Origin: Trichoplusia ni
Lineage: Eukaryota; Arthropoda; Insecta; Lepidoptera; Noctuidae
DNA length: 64,000 nucleotides
Direction: 5' to 3'
NCBI RefSeq assembly: GCF_003590095.1
Contig: NC_039479.1
Coordinates: forward strand, 10,416,001 to 10,480,000
Shown: positions 9,799 through 19,609 of the stretch, piece after piece
How the letters are laid out: the number at the start of each line of letters is the position of its first letter
How positions within the stretch are numbered: position 1 is the first letter of the stretch
Position numbers and translations under genes: made by a program
Notes under the pieces: generated by a model
What the model was told of the DNA's origin: nothing
The model's database searches: none
Seen by the model: only the letters and a program-made list of their open reading frames with translations

Positions 9799-10833
9799 CG
9801 ACGCATTTTTGGCTTGTATCAATGCCTTAAAACTCTCAGGATAATTGTCATCTTCAGAAATGTCATCTTCCACCGGAGTTTTAGGCAATGTAACAGTTGG
9901 CCTAAAGTTTAACTTTCCTCTTCCTAAAGGGCGTCTTACAACCTTCGTCACTTTCAAAGTCGTTGTTTTCGGTTTGTTCGGTTCTGTGCTCTGTTGAACA
10001 ATAGTTTCAACAACTGTTGGAGCGGCAGTTTGGGTTTCTGCTTGACTAGTAATACTCTCTTTATTCTGACTAGACTTAATGACTTCGTTAGCTGTAACGA
10101 GTCCTTCACCTGTTAAATTTGTATCTGTTTCCGATGGCCGAGTTTTATATCTTAACTTCCTAGAATTTCTCAAGTCAGCAGATGTTCGAGCTGTAGTGGG
10201 GTCGGCAATCGATAAAGTGTTAGTCGTGCCTGACACGGCGAGATCTAGAGACCTTGCGTTTGCTCTATTATTGACTCGCCCGCGTGATTTCCTCGGTGCT
10301 ACGCTCTCAGTACTTGGAGCCACAGAACTTCTACGTCTAAATTGTGTTGTAGCGGTATCTTCTTTAGTTATTTTTGTAATGTCATCTAAGTTAGAATTTA
10401 TAACTTCAATTCTGCTTTCGTCAATAATGGGAGACGTCAATTCTACAGGTGCCTGAGTTGATGTGGCAGCTGAAGTAGGTCGTCTACTACCTCCTCTAGA
10501 CCTGTTCCGAATTGAAGATTCTCTTGTTAGTGAAGCGTCTTTGTTAGGTTCATTGTTAATTGGTTGACTGCGCGTCCGAGTTCTTCTCGAATCGAATCGT
10601 TCGTTTTTAGCACTTGAAGCTTGTGGTTGTTCCGTGGTCGTTGCAACCTCTGGCCTGTATCTCGTCCTCGTCCGCGTTACTTCTCTTGGCGCAGTAGTAG
10701 TTTCCTCTCGTCTCCTACTCGTTCTAGGCCTGAATGTTGGTTGCACGGTTTCTTGACCAGAACTGGGTACATTGTTGCCATCTGCAGCTGTTGGTGCTGG
10801 CAGCCTTCGGCTTGTTCTCGACGCACCTTCGAC
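9799..10833 (-). CDS. Mucin-like gene, most upstream exon found (345 codons)
   Basis: The acceptor TTTTCCAATTTCAG before 10833 is strong, so this is an internal exon and the gene continues upstream. The donor is TCG|GTACGT after 9799. The frame is phase 0 at both ends and opens VEGASRTSRRLPAP, sharing the first three residues (VEG) with exon 5. The sequence alternates Arg-rich clusters (RPRTSRRREE, TRTRTRYRPE, RNRSRGGSRRP, QFRRRSSVAP, SRKLRYKTRP) with Ser/Thr spacers. No signal peptide or start codon is visible, so the N-terminus lies outside these exons. Confidence 0.85.
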
Positions 10834-12087
10834 CTGAAATTGGAAAATTAAAAATTTCAGTACAACTATAAAAAAAAACCTAACAGCTAGCTAGACAAAT
10901 GCAACTAATTATATTTCAAAGTAAATTATACAATGACCAGTATCGCCACATGTGTAATGCAGAAATATAAAGATAACAAGCGAAAGTATGGTTATCAATT
11001 ACGCACGTAACACTTAATGAGTGGCACTGAAATGGAAAGTGCCATCTGCAACAATGCATTATGAAATCTTTAATCTATGAACAAAGAAAGTGCGTTTGAA
11101 CAATACTGGACGGTTGGTAGTCGGTCACTGGAACGAATAATTCAGTTACTGCAAGTGACATAACCAGTCAGTTAGCTTCAGTTTGTATTAGATACATTGT
11201 GGAGATGGATGAAACTGCTCCATATACAAGAATTAAAAATAATTATTTAAATAAAATTGTAATTTAATTATATAAGTTTAATATTTAGTTTTTTTTTGTT
11301 TTAAAATGGCACCTACACTTTTGGTTTTAACAATGCTCCTGGTTATTTTCTGTTTCTCAGAACTTCGGACTGGATGAACCGATTTTATTGTTTTTTTTTT
11401 TTATTTGAAGAGTTACAGTTGTCACTTGGAACCAAAATAATTGCACCAACTTTGGCATAATTGTTTTTTATTTAAAGCCTTGTATGTGTTATTGTTAATG
11501 AAAATATTATATTTGCTTATTAAAACCATCCAAATTTAATTTAACTAAGTAATCCAAATGTGAAATGTTTAAAAGCAAAATTAACTTGTACAAACGTGAA
11601 CTACAGTTAACATAAAAGTTAAACGGTGTAGCATCTTGCCTCGCTCGCAATTTGTAGAATCATTTGCGAGAAAACAGATAGCTGTCATTAGTTATCTTCA
11701 CTAACGTTTTCTCTTGACTGAGGAGTGAGGGTAATATTAACTGTCATGAAAATAAAACTTTACTGCGTCGGTGTACATTAAAAGATTTCAATTTTAATAC
11801 GTCTATATTATATATTATAGCTCGCTTTATTTATTTTTAAAACTAATAAATTTAAGTTTTTAAATCTGTCAATTATTTAAAGAGGTAATTAATTATATGC
11901 GTTTTCGTGTTTTCGTGTCAACGACCTTTGTAAATCAAAATGTCGGAATAAAAATATGTAGTTATATCCTTCAATTACAAAAATTGGTTAATTGAGTCGG
12001 ACTCGTGACTCAAAGGGTTCCCACTACTAGGGTACCCCAAACCCATTTTTTTAATAATATAGATTTGTTTAAATATACACAGAATAC
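10834..12087. other. Noncoding stretch upstream of the visible exons
   Basis: This AT-rich sequence is expected to be an intron of the mucin-like gene. I found no first exon in it. At about 11985-12050 is a short degraded fragment of the interspersed repeat family also seen at 31355 and 62560 (..GGAACCCTTTG..CGAGTCCGACTC.. on the minus strand). It lies next to the piggyBac insertion. Confidence 0.5.
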
Positions 12088-12380
12088 TTAACCCATTTAG
12101 TCCTGAAACTATTTTTTCTAAAATGTTTGTTTTTTTCTTAGTATATAGGTTGATAGGGGTCTAAATATTAGGAAAACCTAAAAAATTAAAATCCTGAAAT
12201 AAAAGGGGTCTGGGAAATAGCCGTACCACATATGGTACAGTAGGATTTGGAGTAAGAAAAATACCGTAAAAATGAGAAAAAAGTTGTTTATTGTTCATAG
12301 TTATTTAAAAATGTAATCAGAATAAAAAAAACCGCAGCAAATGAAAACTTATTAAAAATACAAGAAAAACATACACTAAA

Positions 12381-14100
12381 TTAGCATTTTGTGTGGTAAG
12401 CAAGAAAGCATTCAACATGCAATCCAACATTAATTTGATGCATCTTGCTGGGCTTTGTCGGTGGCAATGTCCACATCTCGTTCTTTTATTATCGGGCTGT
12501 TTTATTATATAATGACCCTTGTCATCAAATCGGGAATCCATAGTTAGAGATGATTGTCGGCTAGGTCCAGGCTTGCTTCGAGACTTATTCGATTCAATTA
12601 TGGATATAGCTATGCGACGTCTAAAATACAATAAATCTTGTTTGCCACCATTGTATCTATAAAGTAGCCAGGCATTTTGCACTGACATGTCAAGACAATG
12701 CAAAATAAGGGGCATGTACCACTTTTTTCCCCGGATGCTAGTTCTGACTGACGAAATATTTTGATCAGATAAGTCGACACCACCCATATTTTGGTTATAC
12801 TTCTGAATCAAGTGAGGCTGAGATACACTAATTTTCTTTTTTAGTTGTTGTGAGTATCTCTCTGCCTTATGACACGGTAATATCCCCGTTGAATTTGAGC
12901 AAACTGTAACAATGCTGTTGTCATGCCATTTACAGATTATAATGGAGTCACTAACACGATAATCATACTCTCCTCTTTCCTTCTTCTTCATTTCTTTATT
13001 AGCTATCAAAGGACATTTTCCTGTTCGATTTTCTCTTATAGTGCCCGTTACACCCATATTCCTTTTTGTTAACTCTTCAACCAACGGTAACCCGGTAAAA
13101 AAATTATCAATATATAAGTGATATCTGGATCCAAGCTCAAGTTTCATTAGTTTATCTGAATATGTCAAAACTACACTAGCCCCAAGGCCTAATTCAGCAT
13201 ATCTGGCGTTCAAAATTGTAGTGGCCCTTGGTAAGGCTCAAACCAAGCTATATAGCCCCCCGCAGTAGCTCCTACCCACAGTTTGAACCCATACCGTATG
13301 GGTTTGCCACGAATAAATTGTTTACATCCATGTCGACCAAAATAAGGCACCATAGCTTCGTCAACACTGTGGTTTTCTTTGTGGGGACAGTGGTCTAGAA
13401 ACTTGGCAGATAATTTGCTCATAAGTGGCCGAACTTTTGCAAATTTATCAGAAGAATCTAACTGATGGTTGTCCATACAATGTAGATTTGAAAATATGTA
13501 GGAAAAGCGGTCTCTCGATAAAGCACTAGCAATGAGCTCATTCTTCACGTCAGGCGAGTTCTCCCAATACATTCGTCTTCTATTTACCGAGGAATAGCCA
13601 CTTACTAACAGAACACCAATCATACACTTCATCTCTTCTATTTTTATATCAGCAGCAAGGTTTTTTCTTCCTATGTACCTGTTCGTCTCAGTGGTCAATA
13701 AATCAAAAACATCCTCCGAAAAAAACAAAGAAAACCATTCTAGTGGTGATTTTTCCTGAGGGACGTGGTAATCAGGTCGCCATAATGATAGTGAGCCTTC
13801 GTAATCCCGTTTCCTCCAGTTATATTTTTTTAAAACTTTATGAAGGGGCTCATCATTCGTGTCCGGATCCCCAATGTTGTCCAAACTAACTGTAGCGGGT
13901 TGACGTAGCTCTGCGTCCGCTCTGAGCAAGCTGGGAGGTAGATTATTGACATTGACCTGATCTTCGTCTCCAGAGTCCTCGTCTGTCAGTTCTGCATTCG
14001 CATTATCAGGCGGAAGTATGAATACATCATTTTCACCTTCGGTTGTCTCAACATCCCCCTCTTCCAATAAAGATAAGATGTCATTCAGGGATAATGGTCT
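12381..14100 (-). pseudogene. piggyBac transposase, broken by two frameshifts
   Basis: The first frame runs from about 14098 to 13210: a DE-rich N-terminus, then the DDE domain start with VDEAMVPYFGRHG carrying the first catalytic Asp. It hits a stop at 13210. The second frame (13213 downward) continues with HLYIDNFFTGLP (second Asp) and NMGGVDLSDQ (third and fourth catalytic Asp positions). A one-base loss near 13225 explains the first break. A second break near 12441-12455 shifts the Cys-rich C-terminal finger; the third frame then reads ..HVECFLAYHTKC and stops at 12381-12383. The length is typical of the family. The encoded protein cannot be functional as it stands. Confidence 0.88.
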
Positions 14101-14296
14101 GAAAAGCAAAAAAAGTTAATTGAAATGGCATATAGTCCTACCGTACCAAATAGGGTACACCATTATTCATGTCTAAATAACTAAAAAATAAATAAATAAT
14201 TAGGATATTCAAATGTCACAATGAAACAAGAAGTATTTTAGTTTTATAAAAAGATGGAAATTATTTGTATAAATTATATAATTGTAGTATATTTAC

Positions 14297-14423
14297 CTGT
14301 TGGAAGCCATGTCTCCGCAGAAAAAATAAATTTACGAAACTTGTTCAATAAATCTGCACTATTATCAGCATTCAATTGCACTGGCGTATTTTTTCCGATG
14401 AGCACTATTCTTCTTTTCGACAT
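14297..14423 (-). other. Possible 5' coding exon of the piggyBac gene
   Basis: An ATG-led frame of 42 codons (MSKRRIVLIGKN..) ends at CAG|GTAAAT. It lies within the element and upstream of the acceptor TTTTTTTGCTTTTCAG before 14098. The reading frames do not close (one base is missing or extra), so this is either another lesion or an untranslated leader. Confidence 0.3.
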
Positions 14424-14517
14424 AAATACCAAATAATATTAAAAATATTATGCGAGTACCTGCAAAAAAAAAATATAACAAGTGTACCGTATATGGTACG
14501 GTAGGTCTAATGGTTAA

Positions 14518-15820
14518 GATAATAGTTTACCTCAACTCTCTATAAGTGTTAGTTTATTAGATTAGAACGCCAACAAACCTCTTTGTCTACAGCCTAGCCT
14601 ATTAAATGTATGTGCGTTTAATGTCATAATGCAAAACACTAACGCCTAACCCGATCAGATAAATGTGATAACAGATTAGCGGCCATTATCAGTGCAGACT
14701 GAACTTTATACAGCGTGTTGTTATAACGGTCAACAATTACGAATAGAAGTGTTTTGTTTCATAGCTAGTAGATGAGGTTAATAACCTTTTGAGGTATATC
14801 GTTAACTCAGTAATGATCATAGAGAGAAATTGTTTTGAGCATGTAAAGCGAATGGCGAATGAAAGATGGTAAAGTGTCTAACCAAACGACTACTTATCTA
14901 CTAGAAAATGAAAAATCGCTCATTTCATTAATTTGAAAAATATCGTATGTTAAAAGTTTCTAAAAGTTTAGAAAATCGCTGTAACAAGACACTACGAAAG
15001 GAAACAAAAAATATAAATTTCTGATAGCTAGATACAGATCTTGGACATACGTGAAGTTAAGTCACACCCTGTATAGAAAGTGAGAGGTGGTACATATGGC
15101 CCTATCCGTGTGGCCCTATTTAGACCATGTGAACGCACGTGTGTAACGTATAGCCCTAGACTAGTGACCTGGTCGATATTAATTATAATGTTCTTTGTGA
15201 ATAATTTTGTGAAGTTTATGAATTTGTTGTGTCTTTTTGATTGGTTAGGCTTCATTTGTTAGTAATACGTCTGTAAGTTTAGGATTAACTTGTGATATAG
15301 TCATAAAATATTGTTTACATTAGTTTATATTATTACATAATTTTGAACAACTTTGACAGAACACCATCTAGTCTCACCCTATGCTTGTGTGTGTCTCGTA
15401 CTACAGCTTGTGTTATGAGTACGAGAGAACGAACCTAATTACATAGATATTTTTAAATACATACTCATTTCAGATAAACTATAGGCAGACAGTACAAATG
15501 ATCTTTTTCATTATATCTACTACTATACCAACAGCCGAGTAATATTATACCGACTGCACATAAAATTAAAGAAATCAGTAATCAAATGATTCCTTCAGCC
15601 TTTTCTTAACTTTTTAATTTTGCGAAAATAATACGCCCTTTAGTTATCAAAATTGAAATTAATTGATTAGTTACGTCTGAACACAAAATTAAATTTATAT
15701 TTTCTACAAATTTACTACGTTTAGAATATATCAGGAGTATATCAACAATTGTAACCCTATTTCATGTCGACATAATTGACCGCGCAATGGTAGTAAATAC
15801 CTCACTCACTCACTCACTCA
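14518..15820. other. AT-rich noncoding stretch
   Basis: I found no gene. Around 15370-15540 there is a degraded, minus-oriented stretch resembling the 3' part of the SINE at 15821-16058 (..CAGACAGTACAAATGATC..). Confidence 0.35.
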
Positions 15821-16058
15821 CGGACAACTCACACACGGTTATCTGATCCCAAGCTAAGCAGAGCTTGTGTTATGGTAACCAGACAACTGATAAACTTACT
15901 TATATATTTCTAAATACATACATATTATAGATAAATTACACCCAGACACCAGAACAAATGATCATGCTCATCACACAACATTGTCCTGGGCGGTAATCGA
16001 ACCCACGACGTCCGGTATAGCAGTTGGGGTCACTAACTACTAGACCAACAGGTCCGTC
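15821..16058 (-). mobile_element. tRNA-derived SINE, minus orientation (family A)
   Basis: Read on the minus strand, it starts with a tRNA-like head: box A-like TGGTCTAGTAGTTAGTGA and box B-like GGGTTCGATTA. A tail of about 150 bp follows, ending ..GATAACCGTGTGTGAG. The copy at 38135 on the plus strand is nearly colinear along its whole length. A (CTCA)n run lies at the 3' end (about 15801-15820). The head does not fold as a complete tRNA, so I call it a SINE and not a tRNA gene. Confidence 0.8.
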
Positions 16059-16844
16059 AAAAATACTAACACCTGAATTGTATCAAAGTCATGCAAAACA
16101 TTTCGTGCTACGTGACAGGTGACACATGCTATGTACATACATCATACATAATAGAGGCTAAAACCATAGATAATACTTCGCTAGAAAGACAGGTTATGCT
16201 GAAAAGATGTGATTTATTGGTATAAATGAATAAAAGTATTAAATCACAATGAGGTAACTAACTTATTCGAGAATAATCATGAAAAAAAACCTTAATAAAA
16301 TATCGATTCGGAATGAGCTCAAACTGAATCAATTTCTTCACTTAGCAACAAATATTTATAATTATTGTATATTTCTTGATCACCTAGAATGAATAAATGA
16401 TCCTGATTTATATCTTGTTTTATTAGCTATAAAAACGTTTAAATATAAACCAATCAAGATTGGAGACATTTAAAGTATGTGACCTTCTAATACGTTCAAT
16501 GCAAACCACTAATTATTCTTATGACGTTTTTATAGGAAAAAATATGGAAATAATTAGCTTATTCAAAGAGATTTTCTTTGTTCCTGATGCCAAAAAACAA
16601 ATCAACATACCCTAAAAATTAATACATCATTGCAAGACTTTCGAATAACTACAATACATTTTAGGTCATTTTTCAATTAAAAAATACTGCTCCTAATAAA
16701 AATATTTAAAAACAAATCGCACATACCTTGCGTTTTTTTTATAAACTTGGAACAATAATAAAGAAAAGTACGCCATATTACCTTAAAAAAAGATTCGAAG
16801 CAACATTATTTAGTGGTTTCTTAGGTTTACGCGAATGTTAGACA

Positions 16845-17096
16845 TTGAAATGAAACTACTTTTACGGATTTTATCACGGTTTAATTTTGGATTTTAGTTC
16901 CCGACGTTTCGAAACCTTTGCAGGTATCATGGTCACGGGCAGACTGAGATGGCGTTTGTCTTGACAGAAGATGTTGCTTGTTCTACCTTCATATTTTAAT
17001 TAATTATTTGTGGTCCGACCTACGCAGTATGAGCTCACTGTGTCTTGATGTCTTGCAGCGCTGCTCTTGGGTTTGGCCTTGAGTTTATTTATTATT
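16845..17096. repeat. Left arm of the Penelope-like inverted repeat
   Basis: This arm is almost identical to the reverse complement of 17740-18021. It contains CCCGACGTTTCGAAACCTTT, a small near-palindrome. It is shorter than the right arm because it lacks about 30 bp of CACT/CATAC simple repeat. Confidence 0.85.
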
Positions 17097-17794
17097 TCAT
17101 CCCGAGTAGGTGATATCTTCCAGCCATCTTCTCTATTGAAATTAGGGTGTTTTTTAATCGCAATAGCCTCGCGAACCATCCTAGGTAGGAATTTGGATTC
17201 TTTAGCGAGGATCTGTGGTTGGTCAAATCTAATATAATGGCTGAAACCTTCAGCATGTTCTGCGACTGCAGACTTCGTTGTGCGGCGGTGTTTCACGTCA
17301 GCTATGTGTTCTTTAACGCGGGTCCCTATGCTTCGTTTGGTTTGACCGATGTAAGAGAGGCCGCAGTCACAATCTAGTTTGTATACTCCTGCATCTTGTA
17401 GAGGTATGTGACACTTGACAGATGGTAAGGACTGGCTAATCTTCTTGGGCGGCTTGAAGTATGTTTTAATTGAAGCTCGCTTCAGGATGTAACCAATCTT
17501 GTCAGTGACTCCTCTGACATATGGTAGTACAGCAGGCAAACGATCAACAGTGGCTGGCTTCACTCGGTTTCTGTGACGGGGCCGTGGAACTTGGAGCTTG
17601 TTGTCTCGCAGTACTTGCTTGACGTGTTGAAGCTCAGCGGCAAGGTGTCTGTCATCACAGAGTCCGTGTGCTCTCTGAAACAAAGATTTTCCCACGGTGG
17701 CTAACTGTTTAGGGTGGTGGTGAGATTCACCGTTTATCCAATAATAAATAAACTCAAGGCCAAACCCAAGAGCAGCGCTGCAAGACATCAACAC
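17000..17794 (-). pseudogene. Penelope-like GIY-YIG endonuclease fragment
   Basis: The open frame encodes the end of a Penelope-type protein. The GIY-YIG nuclease core is visible: GVYKLDCDCGLSYIGQTKRS with the two Cys of the PLE-specific insert, then TRVKEHIADVKHRR (Arg and His) and a downstream NFNRED. The upstream part (AHGLCDDRHLAAEL.., PYVRGVTDKIGYIL..) matches my memory of the connector between the RT and the endonuclease. The frame's first 18 or so codons (17740-17794) lie in the inverted arm and are antisense to its own C-terminus. They are therefore probably not original coding sequence. No RT motif is present, so it is 5' truncated. Confidence 0.8.
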
Positions 17795-18021
17795 ATAGTG
17801 AGCTCATACACACTCACTCACTCATACACGCTCATACACTGCGTAGGTCGGACCACAAATAATTAATTAAAATATGAAGGTAGAACGAGCAACATCTTCT
17901 GTCAAGACGAACGCCATCTCAGTCTGCCCGTGACCATGATACCTGCAAAGGTTTCGAAACGTCGGGAACTAAAATCCAAAATTAAACCGCGATAAAATCC
18001 GTAAAAGTAGTTTCATTTCAA
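17740..18021. repeat. Right arm of the Penelope-like inverted repeat
   Basis: This is the inverse copy of the left arm with only a few substitutions and an extra CTCACTCACTCATACACGCT-type insertion around 17805-17838. The pair could form a stem of about 250 bp with a loop of about 640 bp. Confidence 0.85.
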
Positions 18022-18033
18022 CAACATTATTTA

Positions 18034-19325
18034 TTCAAAAGTGACAGCTGTCTTTGCATTGACGTAAAAACGTAATCGAGTCTTGCTTCGCGTTTCTTTT
18101 GTGCTGACAATGGCTCAATATGGTTATTTTCACAAATATTGCTATCGATGGCCTTCAAACCTTCAAACCACCTTCTCAAAGGAACTACTGTTGTGGAAAC
18201 GAGACGTCGCTCTACAATGTGTAGTACTTTCTCGCTTCCACGACTGCAGTACTAATGATTTAGGAAGTGGTGGCTGGTCTTTGGTCACGAGTCCACGACG
18301 AAGTCTTTGGCATTACTCGGCTACACCCAACACGATATATGTATATACTGTATACATAATACTTGAGTTAAGTGACGATTACATTCTGGCAATTGTATTA
18401 AATTAAGCCTCAAAGGCAAGGTTCATATTTACATCATATATTTACGATCTGTAGGTACGTCTAGATGAAGGCATTTTGGATAATGTATGTGAATATGTCT
18501 TGTACACCATTTGGTAATTTTCTTTGTTTCTTTTTCAATAATTACCATGGCAATCCATATAAATTTTTATATTATATAGACTTATGAGCATGTTAAACAA
18601 TAAATTTTCTCAGATTTTTATTTTGACAAACCTACATAATTATATAGACATTAAAGATAATTGCATAACAATAATAGCTTTAATATTACAAATGTAAACA
18701 GGTCTTTATGAAAACAAGGCCGATTGTTCAAGTTACCTGATCTATTGAGATCTGATTATAACAGAACAATAACTTCAATAAGGGCGGACACAGGTTTGGT
18801 CATAATTAGAAATAAATATTAAAATGCAGAAGTTCCGATTCAAAATACGCGAAATATGTATTGGTAGTACTGAACTATTGTACGAATACGCCTTATAGGA
18901 ACATACTTACTGTTTCCCAAAATATGATTTGGACGATTTTTATCTACTCCCGCAACAAATAATTTAATTCATGCGTTGCGAGATCACACAAATTGAATCG
19001 GAACAAACGCGAAACGCAACTCGTTGCGCGTGAGTTTAGCGTGGCAAACTATAATATCTACCATTTGGCAATCATTTAAGTGAAATTAATGCATGTGATT
19101 AGTCAGTTTCATCCAAAATATTTCAGCGAAGCAAGAAGCCTAACATCTACAAGTTAAAATTAGCACGTTGAAACAGTAAATTCTAACTTTAAAGAGGCAA
19201 AAATCTATGTCAATTACTATTATCATTATATTTTTCCATAATCATCATATAATTTATCGCGTACTAAACAGTATTGTAGACAGTCAGTATCGAATTTAAT
19301 GTTCGATTAAAAAAATAAAAAATAA
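18034..19325. other. Noncoding stretch
   Basis: I found no gene. A plus-strand frame at 18083-18406 has no recognisable domain. About 18960-19045 contains an imperfect inverted repeat of GCGTTGCGAG and CTCGTTGCGC. Confidence 0.3.
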
Positions 19326-19609
19326 TCTATACTTCTATACTAATCTATACTTCTATACTTAATATATAAAGCTGAAGAGTTTGTTTGTTTGTTTGTTTGA
19401 ACGCGCTAATCTCAGGAACTACTGGTCCAAATTGAAAAATTCTTTTTGTGTTGAATAGACCATTCATCGAGGAAGGCTTTAGGCTATAAACCATCACGCT
19501 GCGACTAATAGGAGCGAAGATACAATGGAAAATGTTAAAAAAACAGGGCAGGTATAAATCATAACTTATATCTTCTACCCACGGGGGCGAAGTCGCGGGC
19601 AACAGCTAG
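19326..19609 (+). mobile_element. Non-autonomous Helitron of the lepidopteran type
   Basis: The core reads AAGCTGAAGAGTTTGTTTG.., then GAACGCGCTAATCTCAGGAA.., and ends GTCGCGGGCAACAGCTAGT. The terminal CTAG followed by T fits Helitron 3' ends and their insertion at AT. The 5' side is preceded by a short duplication of TCTATACTTCTATACT, so the exact start (about 19352) is uncertain. No protein is encoded. Confidence 0.75.

Larger units (their letters stand above)
12088..14517 (-). mobile_element. piggyBac-family DNA transposon with both ends
   Basis: The 2,422-bp element (12092-14513) is flanked on both sides by TTAA (12088-12091 and 14514-14517), the family's target duplication. The ends are related: the left begins CCCATTTAGTCCTG and the right end, read inward, CCATTAGACCTAC. 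Three related palindromic motifs built on CCGTACC..GGTAC lie near the ends, at 12221-12244, 14138-14160 and 14481-14503. They may be transposase binding sites. One transposase gene on the minus strand fills the middle. The element is inactive because of frameshifts, but its ends look intact. Confidence 0.9.
16813..18021 (-). mobile_element. Truncated Penelope-like retroelement with inverted arms
   Basis: A 12-bp direct repeat CAACATTATTTA flanks the unit (16801-16812 and 18022-18033) and is the probable target duplication. Between them, arms at 16845-17096 and 17740-18021 are inverted copies of each other, surrounding about 640 bp that encode the C-terminal GIY-YIG part of a Penelope-type protein. 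The reverse transcriptase catalytic region is missing. Inverted and partial terminal repeats are known for Penelope-like elements, and this copy fits that picture. Confidence 0.75.

Noticed and set aside
11085..11165. Minus-strand stretch reading TELFVPVTDYQPSS.. to a stop behind a CTTGCAG acceptor
   Set aside because: Only about 25 codons, and its phase does not fit the phase-0 pattern of the gene; chance is likely.
18083..18406. 107-codon plus-strand open frame
   Set aside because: No recognisable domain, no splice or promoter support, and the second half is AT-rich with simple TATATGTATA sequence.
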